Positions 31,922-42,701 of a DNA stretch of 64,000 nt are shown here, one piece after another. Made by a program: the position numbers and the translations under genes. Under the pieces are notes generated by a model. The model saw only the letters and a list, made by a program, of their open reading frames with translations. It was not told the origin of the DNA and searched no databases. Every line of letters starts with the position of its first letter. Position 1 is the first letter of the stretch. The stretch is taken from NCBI GenBank assembly GCA_034359265.1, contig CP136896.1:23219501-23283500 (forward strand). The letters are read 5' to 3'. The DNA is from Canna indica. Its lineage: Eukaryota > Streptophyta > Magnoliopsida > Zingiberales > Cannaceae.

Positions 31922-33604
31922 TCAGAAAACATCCTCGTCTTGCGCTGCTTGCAACTTATCAACCAACATGGACTGCACCCTCAGGTGAGCCACCAGCGCA
32001 CCAGAATCTGATACTGATAAGACTGCCCCGCCATCCAAACATAGGGCCAAATCCTGAGCCAACGACCTCCTCCTGACCGCCAAATGTGCTAGGCTGCCCA
32101 TAGACTTCCTGCTCAAAGCATCAGCCAACACATTGGCCTTCCCCGAATGGTACATGATGGTGCAGTCATAGTCCTTCAACAGCTCAAGCCATCTTCTCTA
32201 CCTCAGGTTCAACTCCTTCTGGGTGAGCAAATACTGGAGGCTCTTATGATCAGTGTATATCTCACAAGCCTCGCCATAAAGGTAGTGGTGCCACAGCTTC
32301 AATGCGAACACCACCGCTACCAGCTCAAGATCATGTTTGGGGTAATTCTTCTTGTGAACCTTCAACTGTCATGAGGCATAAGCTATCACCATGTCATTCT
32401 GCATCAACACACAACCCAAGCTGACCCGGGAGGCATCACAATAAACAACAAATCCTCCCGAGCCCGAAGGTACTGCAAGAACTAGCGCTGATGTCAAACG
32501 GTCCTTAAGCTTCAGATAGCTCTTCTCGCACTTACTGTCCCATTTGAACTTGACCTTCTTCTGAGTCAGGCGGGTCAATGGCGCTGCAATCCTGGAGAAG
32601 TTCTCCACAAACTTCCTGTAATAACCCGCCAACCCCAGGAAATTGCAGATCTTTGTGACATTAGTCGACCTCTTCCAATTCTGAACTGCTTCTATCTTTG
32701 CGGGGTCCACCTTTACCCCTTCCCTGGACACCACATGGCCAAGGAACCCCACACTCTCCAGCCAGAACTCGCACTTGGAGAACTTAGCATACAATCGGTG
32801 CTCCTTGAGAGTTTCTAGAACTACCTTCAAGTGCTCAGCATGCTCTCCCGTGCTCCTGGAAATAATCAAAATATCATCAATGAACACAATTACGAATTTA
32901 TCCAAGAATTCCCTGAACACTTGGTTCATCAGATCCATAAATGCTGCAGGTGCTTTAGTCTACCCGAAGGACATCACTAGGAACTCAAATTGCCCATACC
33001 TCGACCTGAAAGCAGTCTTAGGGACGTCACTATCCCGAATCCTCAACTGATGATACCCTGACCACAGGTCAATCTTAGAAAACCACTGAGCTCCCTAAAG
33101 CTGATTAAACAAATCATCAATCCTAGGTAGCAGGTACCGATTCTTCACCGTTACCTTATTAAGCTGCCGGTAATCAATGCACATTCGCATTGACCCATCT
33201 TTCTTTTTCACAAAGAGCACTGGAGCACCTCAAGGAGAAACACTTGGGTGGATGAAACCCAACTCAAGCAGCTCCTGCAACTGGGACTTCAACTCTCTCA
33301 ACTCAGCTGGTGCCATCCGATGCGGTGGAATGGAAATCGGCTTCACCCCTGGCTGCATATCAATGCAGAACTCGATCTCTCTAACTAGAGGCAACCCTGG
33401 CAACTCCTCCAGAAACACATCAGAGAACCAGCACACCACGGTCGTGCCCCCGATGTTCGTAGCCGCACCTCCGCCTTCCTCTGCCACAGTCACAAAGGCC
33501 AAGAAGGACTGGCAACTACCCAGAAGTAGCTTCCGAGCCCTAAGAGCTGAAATCTCCATCAACGGCTCTCCCCTTCCCTCACCCTGGAAGGTAAACTGGG
33601 GCAA
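31922..33604 (-). pseudogene. Gypsy element 1 reverse transcriptase-RNase H
   Basis: 33604-33230 holds the RT start (FSDVFLEELPGLP, REIEFCIDMQPGVKPISIPP, LQELLELGFIHPS). 32938-32369 carries the catalytic [51 protein letters not shown] and the RNase H start [18 protein letters not shown]. 32179-31922 gives the RNase H end ([19 protein letters not shown]). Both Asp residues of the FIDD motif are kept. Stops near 33230, 32939 and 32369 break the frame. Confidence 0.87.
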
Positions 33605-33760
33605 TCAGGGCTTACTGAAGGTCACAGTCTTAGCCCTATAATCCATTGAGGAGAAATGATCTGCCAACCAGTCCATGCCCAAAATTACATCAAGCTCCAG
33701 CATCGACAGGAGTGTCAAGTCGGCTATCAACACATGCCCACAAATGATAACCTCGCAGCC

Positions 33761-33988
33761 CTAAAAGACTGTCTCTGCCATCTCCGAAACGCTCGTAAGC
33801 GTAGACACCACAAGAGTTAACTCAAGCACAGATGGTACCCCTGACAACTTAGCAACAAACACAACAGACATAAAAGAGTGCGTAGCACCCGGATCAAACA
33901 AGACATGTGCAATGGCAGACCCAACAGCAATATTACCTGATACCACTGCCCTAGACGCCTCAGCACCCTCTTGGTTCATAGCCAACAC
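33761..33988 (-). pseudogene. Gypsy element 1 aspartic protease fragment
   Basis: The segment contains HVLFDPGATHSFMSVVFVAK, corresponding to the D-T/S-G-A-T-H-S-F active-site block of Gypsy proteases. The second residue of the D-[TS]-G triad is Pro (DPG), so activity is doubtful. The frame ends soon after, at 33761. Confidence 0.75.
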
Positions 33989-34011
33989 CCGTGTAGCGGG
34001 CCTCTCTGAAC

Positions 34012-34790
34012 CCCCAGCTCACTGGCCTCCTCCCTGAGTCTGACCTCTCTGAGCTACGGAACCCACTGACATCGGTGCCTTTCCTCTAGTCTGATCAGGA
34101 TGTTGACCACCATTGCCAGGACAATCTTTTCTGAAGTGCCCAACCTGTCCGCACCCAAAATATGCCTCAGAATGAAGCCGCTCTAGGTCCTGCTCAACTC
34201 TGGTCGCATATAATCATGGCCCTTAAGCATAAGGTCGCTCTACACCCACAATTTATATTTCCTGAAATCTAAGGGAAAGATCCTCCAATCAATCCAAAAT
34301 TTCAGCTACAGGGGAAATTTACCATCAGGCAACCCCTGCAAATCCTTTTTGCAGAACTCTATCAACCCACCCCCTAGGATCCCTAGGGCAGCCCTAACCA
34401 TACTGCACCATAAATATTTAAACTATATGACGAGACCCAATTAATCGATCAAGATACTAAGCAAACATGGCAAAGATCTCTAACCCAGGCTCCCATACAA
34501 AGGTAGCCCCCAAAAATGGTGCACTCTCTAGCATAGGGCCATTCATGGCCTCAAACTGTGCTACCCGGGGACAATCCCAGTTCCTCCTCCCTGCGGAATG
34601 CCTCAGTCAGCTCAGTCACTCGGGTCTGCAACTGAACAACCATGGGATCCTGTCCCACATCCTCTCGGGCCCGCGGTGGTCTCCCACGACCCCGGCCCCG
34701 GCCTAGGCCTCGGTGCTCTGTAGAGTTATTGTCACTACCGCTCCTCGCGGCATCAAAAGCCTCCATCGATCTGGAATCACTAGAAAGCAA
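34012..34790 (-). pseudogene. Gypsy element 1 gag, internally deleted
   Basis: 34790-34551 encodes an N-terminal segment with an Arg/Gly-rich stretch (GRGRGRGRPPRARED) and MVVQLQTRVTELTEAFRREE. Most of the capsid region is absent or disrupted. A zinc-knuckle relic (GCGQVGHFRKDC) is readable near 34150. Its first Cys position is not Cys, so the CCHC motif is imperfect. Confidence 0.7.
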
Positions 34791-34964
34791 TTATCAAAAT
34801 TTAAACAATTCAATTCACCCTAAGTCGTTAAATAAATAAACCAAAAATCGCGCTAAGGTGCAGACTTAGCCCATTGATCTCATAGCATACCCCTACTGTA
34901 TACTGACACACTAGCAATGCCCTATACGGTGACAACTCTAGGTCGTAGTCAGACCGAACCACAT

Positions 34965-34976
34965 GCTCTGATACCA
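34965..34976 (-). other. Gypsy element 1 primer-binding site
   Basis: TGGTATCAGAGC on the - strand, complementary to the 3' end of initiator tRNA-Met. It lies 3 bases from the end of the right LTR. The leader 34791-34964 has no coding sequence. Confidence 0.85.
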
Positions 34977-34979
34977 CAT

Positions 34980-37364
34980 TGTCACGCCCCAAGTTCAAGG
35001 TCACATGACCGGCCAGGGTATACGTGCCTATACCCCGCAGCCTAACCCATGCACATGCCAACTCATAAAATAGCGTAATAAACAACAACTTTTCGTAATA
35101 AAAAGAACCAAACAGATTTTCATTTCAAAACAGTAAGGTTTTAATAATTAGCTCAAGTGCGGAAATAAATAAATCAAAGAGCAACAGTTCTTTTGACAAA
35201 TAAAAGACTGAATAAAAAAAACATGAATGTCCCTACGAGACTACAACTTCAAATACCAAAACAACAGTGCATGACAACCTACTACAGACTCGACTACGAC
35301 CCCTAGCTAGGACTGCTATAAGATCATGTGGCTCCTCTGCCCTCTAGCTGCGCCAAGTGCTCCAGCCCACCTCACCGGTCAGGCTCTGCAAAACAAAATA
35401 ACAACAACGAGTGAGTTCAAAGAACTCAGTGAGCGGTTCTACCAACCCTCACAAAAAAAAACATCATAGATAAGATGCACAAGGTAAAACTCCTAACTCA
35501 AGTAGGAAAAGGTCACAAGGGAGGGACCTGCTAACAAGCCATCTGGCCATCACCTGCCCGAAGACAGCCAACACCGAGACGGTGAAGAACAACAGACCTA
35601 ATTAAGCCTACCATGCCTTAAGGCAAACAACACATACTAGGATAATCGAAAAAGCCCTCCAAACTTATCCTAGTATAAATAAACTCGGGAGCAATCGGGA
35701 AAGGCCCTCCAAACTTTCTCCACGAGACGCATAGGGACAATTGGGATTCGCCCTTCCGAACTTGCCCTTTTAAGATATCGTAAGAGTAATCAGGTAGACC
35801 CTTCGAGCTTACTCTTAGAAGATATCATAGGAATAATCGGGAAAGGCCCTCCGAACTTATTCCTTAAAACCGCCTCGGGGATAATCGGGTAGGCCCTCCG
35901 AACTTATCCCACGAGGCCAACCAAAATAATCAGAAAAGGCCCTCCGAACTTGTTCTACGGGTTGGGAATTTGCCATCCAACCTCCCGTTCCTAGCCTGCA
36001 ATCTGGCTCCTCGATGAGCCTCTCCGCCATTCATAAAGATATGGCGCACCATGACCTAAGTCATGTCTTTCCTATGGTGTCTCATGGGTGCTCCTATTGG
36101 AAAGTGTCTTAACACTCCAATGCCTGATCCCAACTCCTAGACCCGTAATGTCATAAACCCATGTTATTTTATTTCATGCATAAACTTCTCATGTTGGTTC
36201 ATAACAAATTATGTTGACCATTTTACCCAATTTTAATTATGGAATTAAAATTTAGTTCACCACAATTAGGGTTTCGTTTTAGGGTTTAGTTTTAGCTTAC
36301 TGTTCTGCCCGAAACCAATGTATCTAATCCAAAATCAAGATCCTAATTTTCATAAAACATGATTTTCTCCAAAAATCACAGATTAACTAATAAGCATGCT
36401 TGAACATAAAAGAACTAATTTTAATCATCAATTTGAGATATAAACTACAAGATAATCAAGATCCATCACTTAGGCTTTCATCGAACAACTTGAGTTCGCC
36501 CTTGCTCCACCCTTGGCCGAGCACCCCTAGGGCCGTCCTAGGGCTGCCGAACCTCATAGGAAAGGTTTTAGGGCCCCTCAAACATGGCACACAACAAGAA
36601 CGTCGAGAATTCAAGAAATCATCAAAAAATAAATCAAGATTCAATAGCCTTCAAGATTGGCTTCAAGAACTCGAAGAAACCCGAAAGAAGGAGGGTAAAA
36701 CCACTCACCTAATTAGGAAGGATGAAATAAGGAGAAATCCGGGATGATGGCCCTCGAATCCGACTTCAAAGATGACGATTGAACCCAAGAAGGGGAAGAG
36801 AGGGGCGGCGACTCACCTCAAGCCGCCGACTTGAGGAGAGAAGGAGAGAGGAAGAGAGAGGGGATGGCTTCGACTAGCTCCTCTCGGCTTGGCTCCAAAG
36901 ATAAGAATAGAGAAGGAGAGAAGGAAAAGAGCTTGGCTTGGCAGCTAAAGGACTCGGCTCGGCGGCTGCAAGAGAGAAGAAAGGGGGGGGGCTGGCGGCT
37001 CCTCCACTTTCCTCAAAAGCTGGTGTCGCTCCAATAGGGAGCCACAAGCCAAGGAGAGGGGGTTTTATACTCCCTCCTCAACCCTAATTCCTCTAATCCT
37101 TTATTCAACCCGCGCGCATCCGCCTCAAGCCGAACCTGAATCCACAAACTTAATTAACTTAACTAATTCCATTCTCCACAACCATCCACTACATGCACAT
37201 AATTAAATAATCATGCAACACAACATAAAATTAAATAAATCTATTTATGCAAGCAAAATTCACACCGGACAATGAGTCGACTCGGCTCGACCTCGTACTA
37301 GTCCGCTAGACTGAGAAACACAACTATAAGGAAAATAGTATAATTAAATATCTAGGATATTACA
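34980..37364 (-). repeat. Gypsy element 1, 5' LTR (right)
   Basis: It begins TGTCACGCCCCAAGTTCAAG and ends CTAGGATATTACA. It carries the second copy of the hairpin array (35634-35956). It has about 580 bp (36400-36980) absent from the left LTR and lacks about 365 bp that the left keeps, so the two LTRs have length changes as well as substitutions. Confidence 0.92.
35634..35956. repeat. Array of seven hairpins with variable arms (right LTR)
   Basis: Second copy of the array. Unit 1 keeps perfect 12-bp arms. Unit 5 (AGGAATAA/TTATTCCT) and unit 6 (GCCTCG-GGGATAA / TTATCCCACGAGGC) pair better here than in the left LTR, so those are probably the ancestral forms. Unit 7 is degraded (AAAATAA versus TTGTTCT). 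Confidence 0.9.
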
Positions 37365-38577
37365 CTCTGCGAGTGCAGTTGGTGCCCTAGGGTGAAGACG
37401 ATGGAGACAACGCGATGGTGGAGATGCGAGTGAAGCTGGTGCCCTAGGCGCGCGATTTGGTGCGAAATGAAGAAATGTTGACGGAGCTGGGTGAAGAAAT
37501 GTGGAGGCGCGAGTGATGAAACAGGGAAATGAGATTATCGTGCATGAGGGAACTACCATTTCTTGGGGGTCGAAAAAAAATCCCAGGAAAACTAACATTT
37601 CCTGGGGGTCGGGAAAACCCCCCGGAAAACTAATAAATATAATATTATCTTAATGAATATCAATTTACTAATTAATTGATATTCTATTTCTACCACCCGT
37701 GGCATCAAGAAATTAGTCATGCACATTTATGGTCTACTTTGAAATCATTAAGATTATGGTCTCATCTATATAAGTAATGTCTTTAATTAGTCAGGAAATA
37801 GTCCATAATGTCTTTAATTTCCTGGGGGCCATTTCTGGCTCCCAGGAAATAGTCCTCCACGGAAATAAAACATTTCTTGGGTTTTTTTAAAAAAATATAA
37901 CTGATTAATTAAATTTTAATCAATTATTATTACTTTAGATTTTTAATAATTTTATTATTAAAATTATTGTTTAATAATAATTTTATTATTAAAATTTTTA
38001 TTTAATAATAATTTATTAAGTAAATAATTATGAGAGATGAGGGGTAAATTTTTTAATTATTTTATTTCTTTACTTAATAATATTTAATATATTTAAAATA
38101 TATTTATTCAATTATTTAATTATCTAAAATTATTTTAATTTTAAATTAATTTTTATTTATTTTCAAATTTAGAAGTGAGAGGTAAGAAATGGTGAGGGTC
38201 ATTTCTTACTATTACAAAATATAGGATTTAGTAAGGGTCACTATATTGTCCTCACAATATATACTTTTTAGTGATGGTCATAAGTCCTCACAAAATATCA
38301 TTTTTAGTGAGGGTCATATTCGACCCTCACAAAATGTAGGATTTTGTGAGGATCATCTTGTGGTCCTCACAATATATACTTTTTAGTGAGAGTCACATTA
38401 GACCTCCACTAAATGCAGGATTTAGTGGGGGTCACGATGTCCTCACAAAAAGTTCAACTTTTAGTGACAAGTTTTCGTGAGGGTCGACTAGCAACCCTCA
38501 TAAATAGATTGATTTAGTGAGGGTCGATGCGCGACCCCCACTAAATCTCATCACTAAAAACCAATTTTCTTGTAGTG
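37365..38577. repeat. CACTA right end: leader and subterminal repeats
   Basis: 37365-37550 is leader-like sequence matching the text on the other side of the Gypsy insertion. 37556-37880 repeats the left-end motif (TTTCCTGGGGG, CCCAGGAAA). 37890-38165 is AT-rich. 38166-38577 is a different subterminal array of GTGAGGGTC/GACCCTCAC and TTTTTAGTGA motifs, ending TTCTTGTAGTG. Confidence 0.7.
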
Positions 38578-38681
38578 AGTTTATTTGCCAAACTCTTCAC
38601 CTGCTTCTCCATCGCCTCAGAATTGACACATATACGAGTCGACTCCTTTACATATAGAGTTGAGGGGAGGAGCGTTGGTTC

Positions 38682-38883
38682 AAGGGACCTAGGTCTCATT
38701 CTCAATTATGATGATAACAAACATGAAACTAAGTCATTTGCCAAGTTTTGAGGTTAGGTTGGTAGAACAATACATCTGCGAAGTTCGTCGAAAAAATTAC
38801 GTGAAATCAAGTCACGACAGCTCAGAGGCAATCTAATCAAAACTTTGGTCTAGGCGTAGAAAATGATGTAATATACCCCCTAC
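38682..38883 (+). mobile_element. SIRE-like Copia LTR fragment, left part
   Basis: The text CTAGGTCTCATTCTCAATTA and GATGATAACAAACATGAAAC matches the start of the Copia LTR at 41532 (TCAATCTAGGTCTTAATC, GATGATAATAAACATGAAAC). It appears to continue at 40582 after the foldback insertion. Preceding 38578-38681 is CACTA flank with no recognised gene. Confidence 0.4.
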
Positions 38884-40581
38884 GAAAATTGATGAAAATG
38901 GCCCGAACTTTGACATTTTTAACAAATATGACCCATTCTTTTATTTGAAACAAATATGTATTCTAACTTTTGAAATTATAACAATTATAGACTACCATTA
39001 GATATCTGTTTATTTATCTGTTATGTGCTGACGTGGAATGCCACATCAGCACATAAAAATTATTTTTAAAATTTAGGATGCCACGTCATCATGAATCCTA
39101 CATGGCAGATTTTTTTAAAAAAAAATAGGAAAAATTAACAAAAATGGCCCGAACTTTGACGTTTTTAACAAGTATGACACATTCTTTTATTTGAAACAAA
39201 TATGCATTCCAACGTTTGAAATTATAACAATTATAGACTCTCGTTAGACCTTTGTTTATTTTTCCCGTTATGTGCTAACGTGAAACGCAACGGCAGCACA
39301 TAAAAATTATTTTTTAAATTCAGGAAGTCACGTCATCATCAATCCTACGTGGCAAATTTTTTTAAAAAAATATTTAAAAACTAAAACTAATCCATGTCAC
39401 CACCACAACTTAAAAACTTCAAACCTAATATCCGACCAAATTAAAAAACTAAAACCTACCGCCCACTCGACTCGACACCCTCAACAAATCCCTCGACAAA
39501 GGTGTTCCTGTCGCCGGCACCTTACGTCGCATGCCATTGTCACTAGCGCCTCTCCTCGATTGGTCTCGCCTCACATTGCCTATTATCGTCGGTGCCTCAC
39601 CCCGAAGATTTTTTTTCTTATATTCGCCGAACCTTTCTTGCAAGCCCAAGATACCTATTTTTTGTCACCGAAGCTAGTCGCCCGAACCCTAAACCTAGAT
39701 ATCAATACAACTGCATACCATGGTTCGTAGATCAAATCGACAGTGAAGGACTGTTTTACCTACACGACGAGATACATCGTCAGCTTCCTCTCTGGTATAT
39801 TTACCTTGAATGCATTTTTATATCAATTCTTTGATATCAATTCGTTTAATTAAATATCAGCATCAGTATGCTGATATGTATACTGATATTAGCGATGGCA
39901 ATAAGTATACGCCGGCGACAATAAGCGATGTGAGGCGAGACCAATCGAGGTGATGCGCCGGCAATAGGAACACCTTCGTCGAGGGATTTGTCGAGTCAAG
40001 TGGGCGGCAGATTTTAGTTTTTTAATTTGGTCAGATATTAGGTTTGAAGTTTTTAAGTTGTGGTGGTGACATTGATTAGTTTTAGTTTTTTATTATTTTT
40101 TTAAAAAAATTCTACCACGTAGGATTAATGATGACGTGGCATCTTGAATTGAAAAAACAATTTTTATGTGCTGTCGTGGCGTTCCACATCAGCACATAAC
40201 GGGTAAATAAATAAAGATCTAACGAGAGTCTATAATTGTTATAATTTCAAAAGTTGGAATACATATTTGTTTCAAATAAAAGAATGGGTCATATTTGTTA
40301 AAAACGTCAAAGTTCTGGCCATTTTCATTAATTTTCCCTATTTTTTTTAAAAAAATCTGCCACATAGGATTAATGATGACGTGGCATCCCGGATTTAAAA
40401 AATAATTTTTATGTGCTGACGTGACGTTTCACGTTAGCACATAACAGATAAATAAATAGAGATCTAACAGAAGTCTATAATTGTTATAATTTTAAAAGTT
40501 GGAGTATATATTTGTTTCAAATAAAAGAATGAGCCATATTTGTTAAAAATGTCAAAGTTCAGGTCATTTTCATTAATTTTC
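38884..40581. mobile_element. 1.7 kb foldback element with tandem units in each arm
   Basis: The left arm (38884 to about 39596) and right arm (about 39905-40581) are inverted copies over about 690 bp. Each arm holds two tandem copies of a 245-bp unit starting GAAAATTGATGAAAATGGCC (38884, 39129; inverted outer and inner copies end at 40581 and about 40337). Each unit contains its own near-perfect hairpin, TTATGTGCTGACGTGG / CCACATCAGCACATAA. A 300-bp spacer separates the arms. An 80-codon open frame at 39592-39834, mostly in the spacer, shows no known motif. No target duplication was identified. Confidence 0.8.
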
Positions 40582-40960
40582 CCAATCCAAAATGAAAAAT
40601 CAGCAAAATATCAATAATTAGCTTCAGTCTGAGTTATCGATCGATGTTTGGCCGATCCTCGATTGACCGAAGATCGATCAAAATACCACTAGAATTTCTA
40701 GTAGCTTTTTGGCCGAAGCTCAGCCACGGTTGATCAAGATTCAGTCTGCTGCTCAGAAGTCATGAGTCAAGCCTAAACTCTTGTCAACTATGGTTGCGGG
40801 TTTGCCTGAGTGCCGACTTTTGTTGATTAACCTTTCCACCTGGTATTGTTGCATAGAAGACCGATTACAGTATATTCAACACAGCCAAGCAAAGGAAGTT
40901 TTGAAGTTTACAATGCTAATTGTTGAGTACATATTGTTAGATTACATTTGACTATTTTAA
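40582..40960 (+). mobile_element. SIRE-like Copia LTR fragment, right part
   Basis: It holds CGATC-rich text (GAGTTATCGATCGATG, CGATTGACCGAAGATCGATC) like the interior of the Copia LTRs at 41820 and 50300. I infer it is the continuation of the fragment at 38682. 40960-41227 is AT-rich, with an (AT)n run at 41113-41141, and shows nothing else. Confidence 0.35.
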
Positions 40961-41112
40961 TTTGAGTCTTGAGAAATCATCTATTCACTCCATCACATTC
41001 ATCGATTACATTTAAATTTTACTATGTTTAGTTTTAGGTGTATTCAAGTGATCAAATTAATTAGACCAAACTTTTTAGTTTCTTAGTGGAATTATTTACT
41101 TAGTCTATTAAG

Positions 41113-41141
41113 TTATATATATATATATATATATATATATT
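41113..41141. repeat. (AT)n microsatellite
   Basis: An uninterrupted AT dinucleotide run of about 14 units. Confidence 0.9.
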
Positions 41142-41227
41142 TAATTATGTTGATTAGATTTGATCAACTTAAATTAGAAATCATGTTTAATATAATTTAA
41201 TTATTTATTGAATTAATATTATATAGT

Positions 41228-41531
41228 CACGTAGAATCGGACTTAATGAGGTCAAGGAGGCTCTAAAAAAGATGAAGGCTGGGGCCTAGATGGTATCCCA
41301 ATTGAGGTTTGGAAGTGCCTTGAAGAAGTAGGGGTAGCATGGTTAATCAAGCTATTCAACTCTATCTTTAGAGAGGAAAAGATGCTAAACTATTAGAGAA
41401 AGAGCATTTTAGTTCCCATATATGAATAAGGTGGATATTCAAAATTGTATCATCTATCGTGACATTAAACTAATGAGTCATACGATGAAACTTTGGAAGA
41501 TGGTGATAGAACATCGACTCAGGGACATTAC
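41228..41531 (+). pseudogene. RTE-like LINE reverse transcriptase fragment (5' piece)
   Basis: With frame changes it reads LNEVKEALKKMKAG, then IPIEVWKCLEEVGVAWLIKL, REEKM and a late block close to YRDIKLMSHTMKLW then KMVIEHRLRDI. These are landmarks of the RTE-type plant LINE reverse transcriptase. It is truncated at the Copia insertion at 41532. Its C-terminus appears at 44690. Confidence 0.65.
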
Positions 41532-42634
41532 AGTTGGCCTAAGGTTTTCAATCTAGGTCTTAATCTTGGTTTTGATGATAATAAACATGAAACTAATGGT
41601 TTTATGGAGAAATATTTTTAGGTTCTAAGTCAAGTAGCGCACGACGTCCGCGATCAGAAAAATGACGAAATCCACAAAATCAGAAGGACGCTTGTCGACG
41701 TTTGGAATTCATCAAAAAGTTAGAGTTTAGGCGTAAGGTATCTAGAATGGCTATATAATCCTCATTATCATGCAAATTAAGAACCCTAAAAACCAAACCT
41801 AAACCTAGACTAGAGATCGAAGCGCGCTGAAACTGCACATTGTGCAGTTATCGATCACACTTCGGTCGACTAACCATCGAATGATGTGCGATTGGCGGGC
41901 CCAATGACTCTTTTTATAGTCATTTCAATCTATTGAGCTCGAGTGTGGAATGGTGTTTTGCCTATAAACATCTTGACAGCATTCCTTAAGCCTTGTTGAA
42001 CATATTGAGACATCCTTTAATCCCTCTTTACTTTCATTGAGCCAATCTCTTAAGAAAACCCTATTTTTGAGTTCATACCATGATTTGGCACCCTTTTCTC
42101 TCCATCGAGAACTTGTGTTAGAGCTAAGTATACATTGTTGCTCCATTATTGTTGTATTTTGTTATTTATTTATTTATATTTGAAAAGTGTAAGTTTAGTG
42201 GTTGCCTTGGTGTAGAGGCATAAGTCTGCCGGTGTAAACTTAGTTTGCTAGGGTTAGTTGTGTAGTCATTAGGAGAAGTGGTGTTGAGGTACTCTCGGGG
42301 TGAGTATAACCATCGGATGTGAGGGTCAGAGCCTTAGCTTGTAAATTCTCTTGTATGATACATTTTAAACTAGTAAACTAGAGTTTGAAATCTTAAGCAG
42401 GATGCTTTGGTAATGGAGTAGGAGGGGAGTTGAACCACTATAAATCACTTGTGTTTGCATTTTTTTATTGTGTTCGATTACTTGTCATTTATATTTGCTT
42501 TCGCATTCATGAAGTTAATTGTGAGTAATAAGTAAACGTTTAAAATCAGAATTAGGCTAGAGATTAGCATAACACACTATATTCAACCCCCCCCCCCCCT
42601 CCTCTCCCCTCTTGTGTAGGCCATTCGCCCAACA
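41532..42634 (+). repeat. SIRE-like Copia 5' LTR
   Basis: It starts AGTTGGCCTAAGG (cf. TGTTGGCC in the related element) and ends CATTCGCCCAACA. A C-rich run at 42588-42600 near the 3' end matches the CACCCCCCC near the end of the LTR closing at 63896. Confidence 0.75.
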
Positions 42635-42650
42635 ATTGATATCGAAGCGG
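42635..42650 (+). other. Copia primer-binding site (degraded)
   Basis: ATTGATATCGAAGCGG directly follows the LTR. It is close to the TTGGTATCAGAGCGG tRNA-Met type with a few substitutions. Confidence 0.6.
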
Positions 42651-42701
42651 ATTGTAGTTTGAGATTTCACCATCTCTACTACATCTAGCTTGGATGTGAA
42701 A

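Larger units (their letters stand above)
28327..37364 (-). mobile_element. Ty3/Gypsy Tekay-like chromovirus, full structure, element 1
   Basis: This 9038-bp element is flanked by CTCTG at 28322-28326 and 37365-37369. A tandem copy of the empty-site text TATCTCTGCGAGTG at about 28279 confirms the host sequence. LTRs are at 28327-30526 and 34980-37364. The primer-binding site adjoins the right LTR and the polypurine tract adjoins the left, so it reads right to left. Gag, protease, RT/RNase H and integrase regions all remain but contain stops and frame changes. It lies inside the CACTA element. The lineage is inferred from the long LTRs and the chromodomain-like C-terminus. Confidence 0.93.
13666..38577 (-). 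mobile_element. CACTA (En/Spm) transposon, autonomous type, with nested insertions
   Basis: The left end is CACTACAAGAAAG and the reverse complement of the right end is CACTACAAGAAAATTGG, so the terminal inverted repeats share 12 bases. Between them on the - strand lie a TNP2-type transposase gene and a Transposase_24 gene, the usual two-gene arrangement, plus repeated GGGGGCC and GTGAGGGTC subterminal motifs. Removing the solo LTR, the Gypsy element and the small CACTA leaves about 13 kb, normal for a plant CACTA. The 3-bp flanks (GTA left, AGT right) do not match. The ends may therefore have mutated, or one end may belong to a different CACTA. Confidence 0.6.

Noticed and set aside
42588..42600. 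Poly-C run as an assembly artefact or G-quadruplex
   Set aside because: A similar C run occurs at the equivalent place in the related LTR (63866-63872), so it is a normal feature of this LTR 3' end. A single run does not make a quadruplex.
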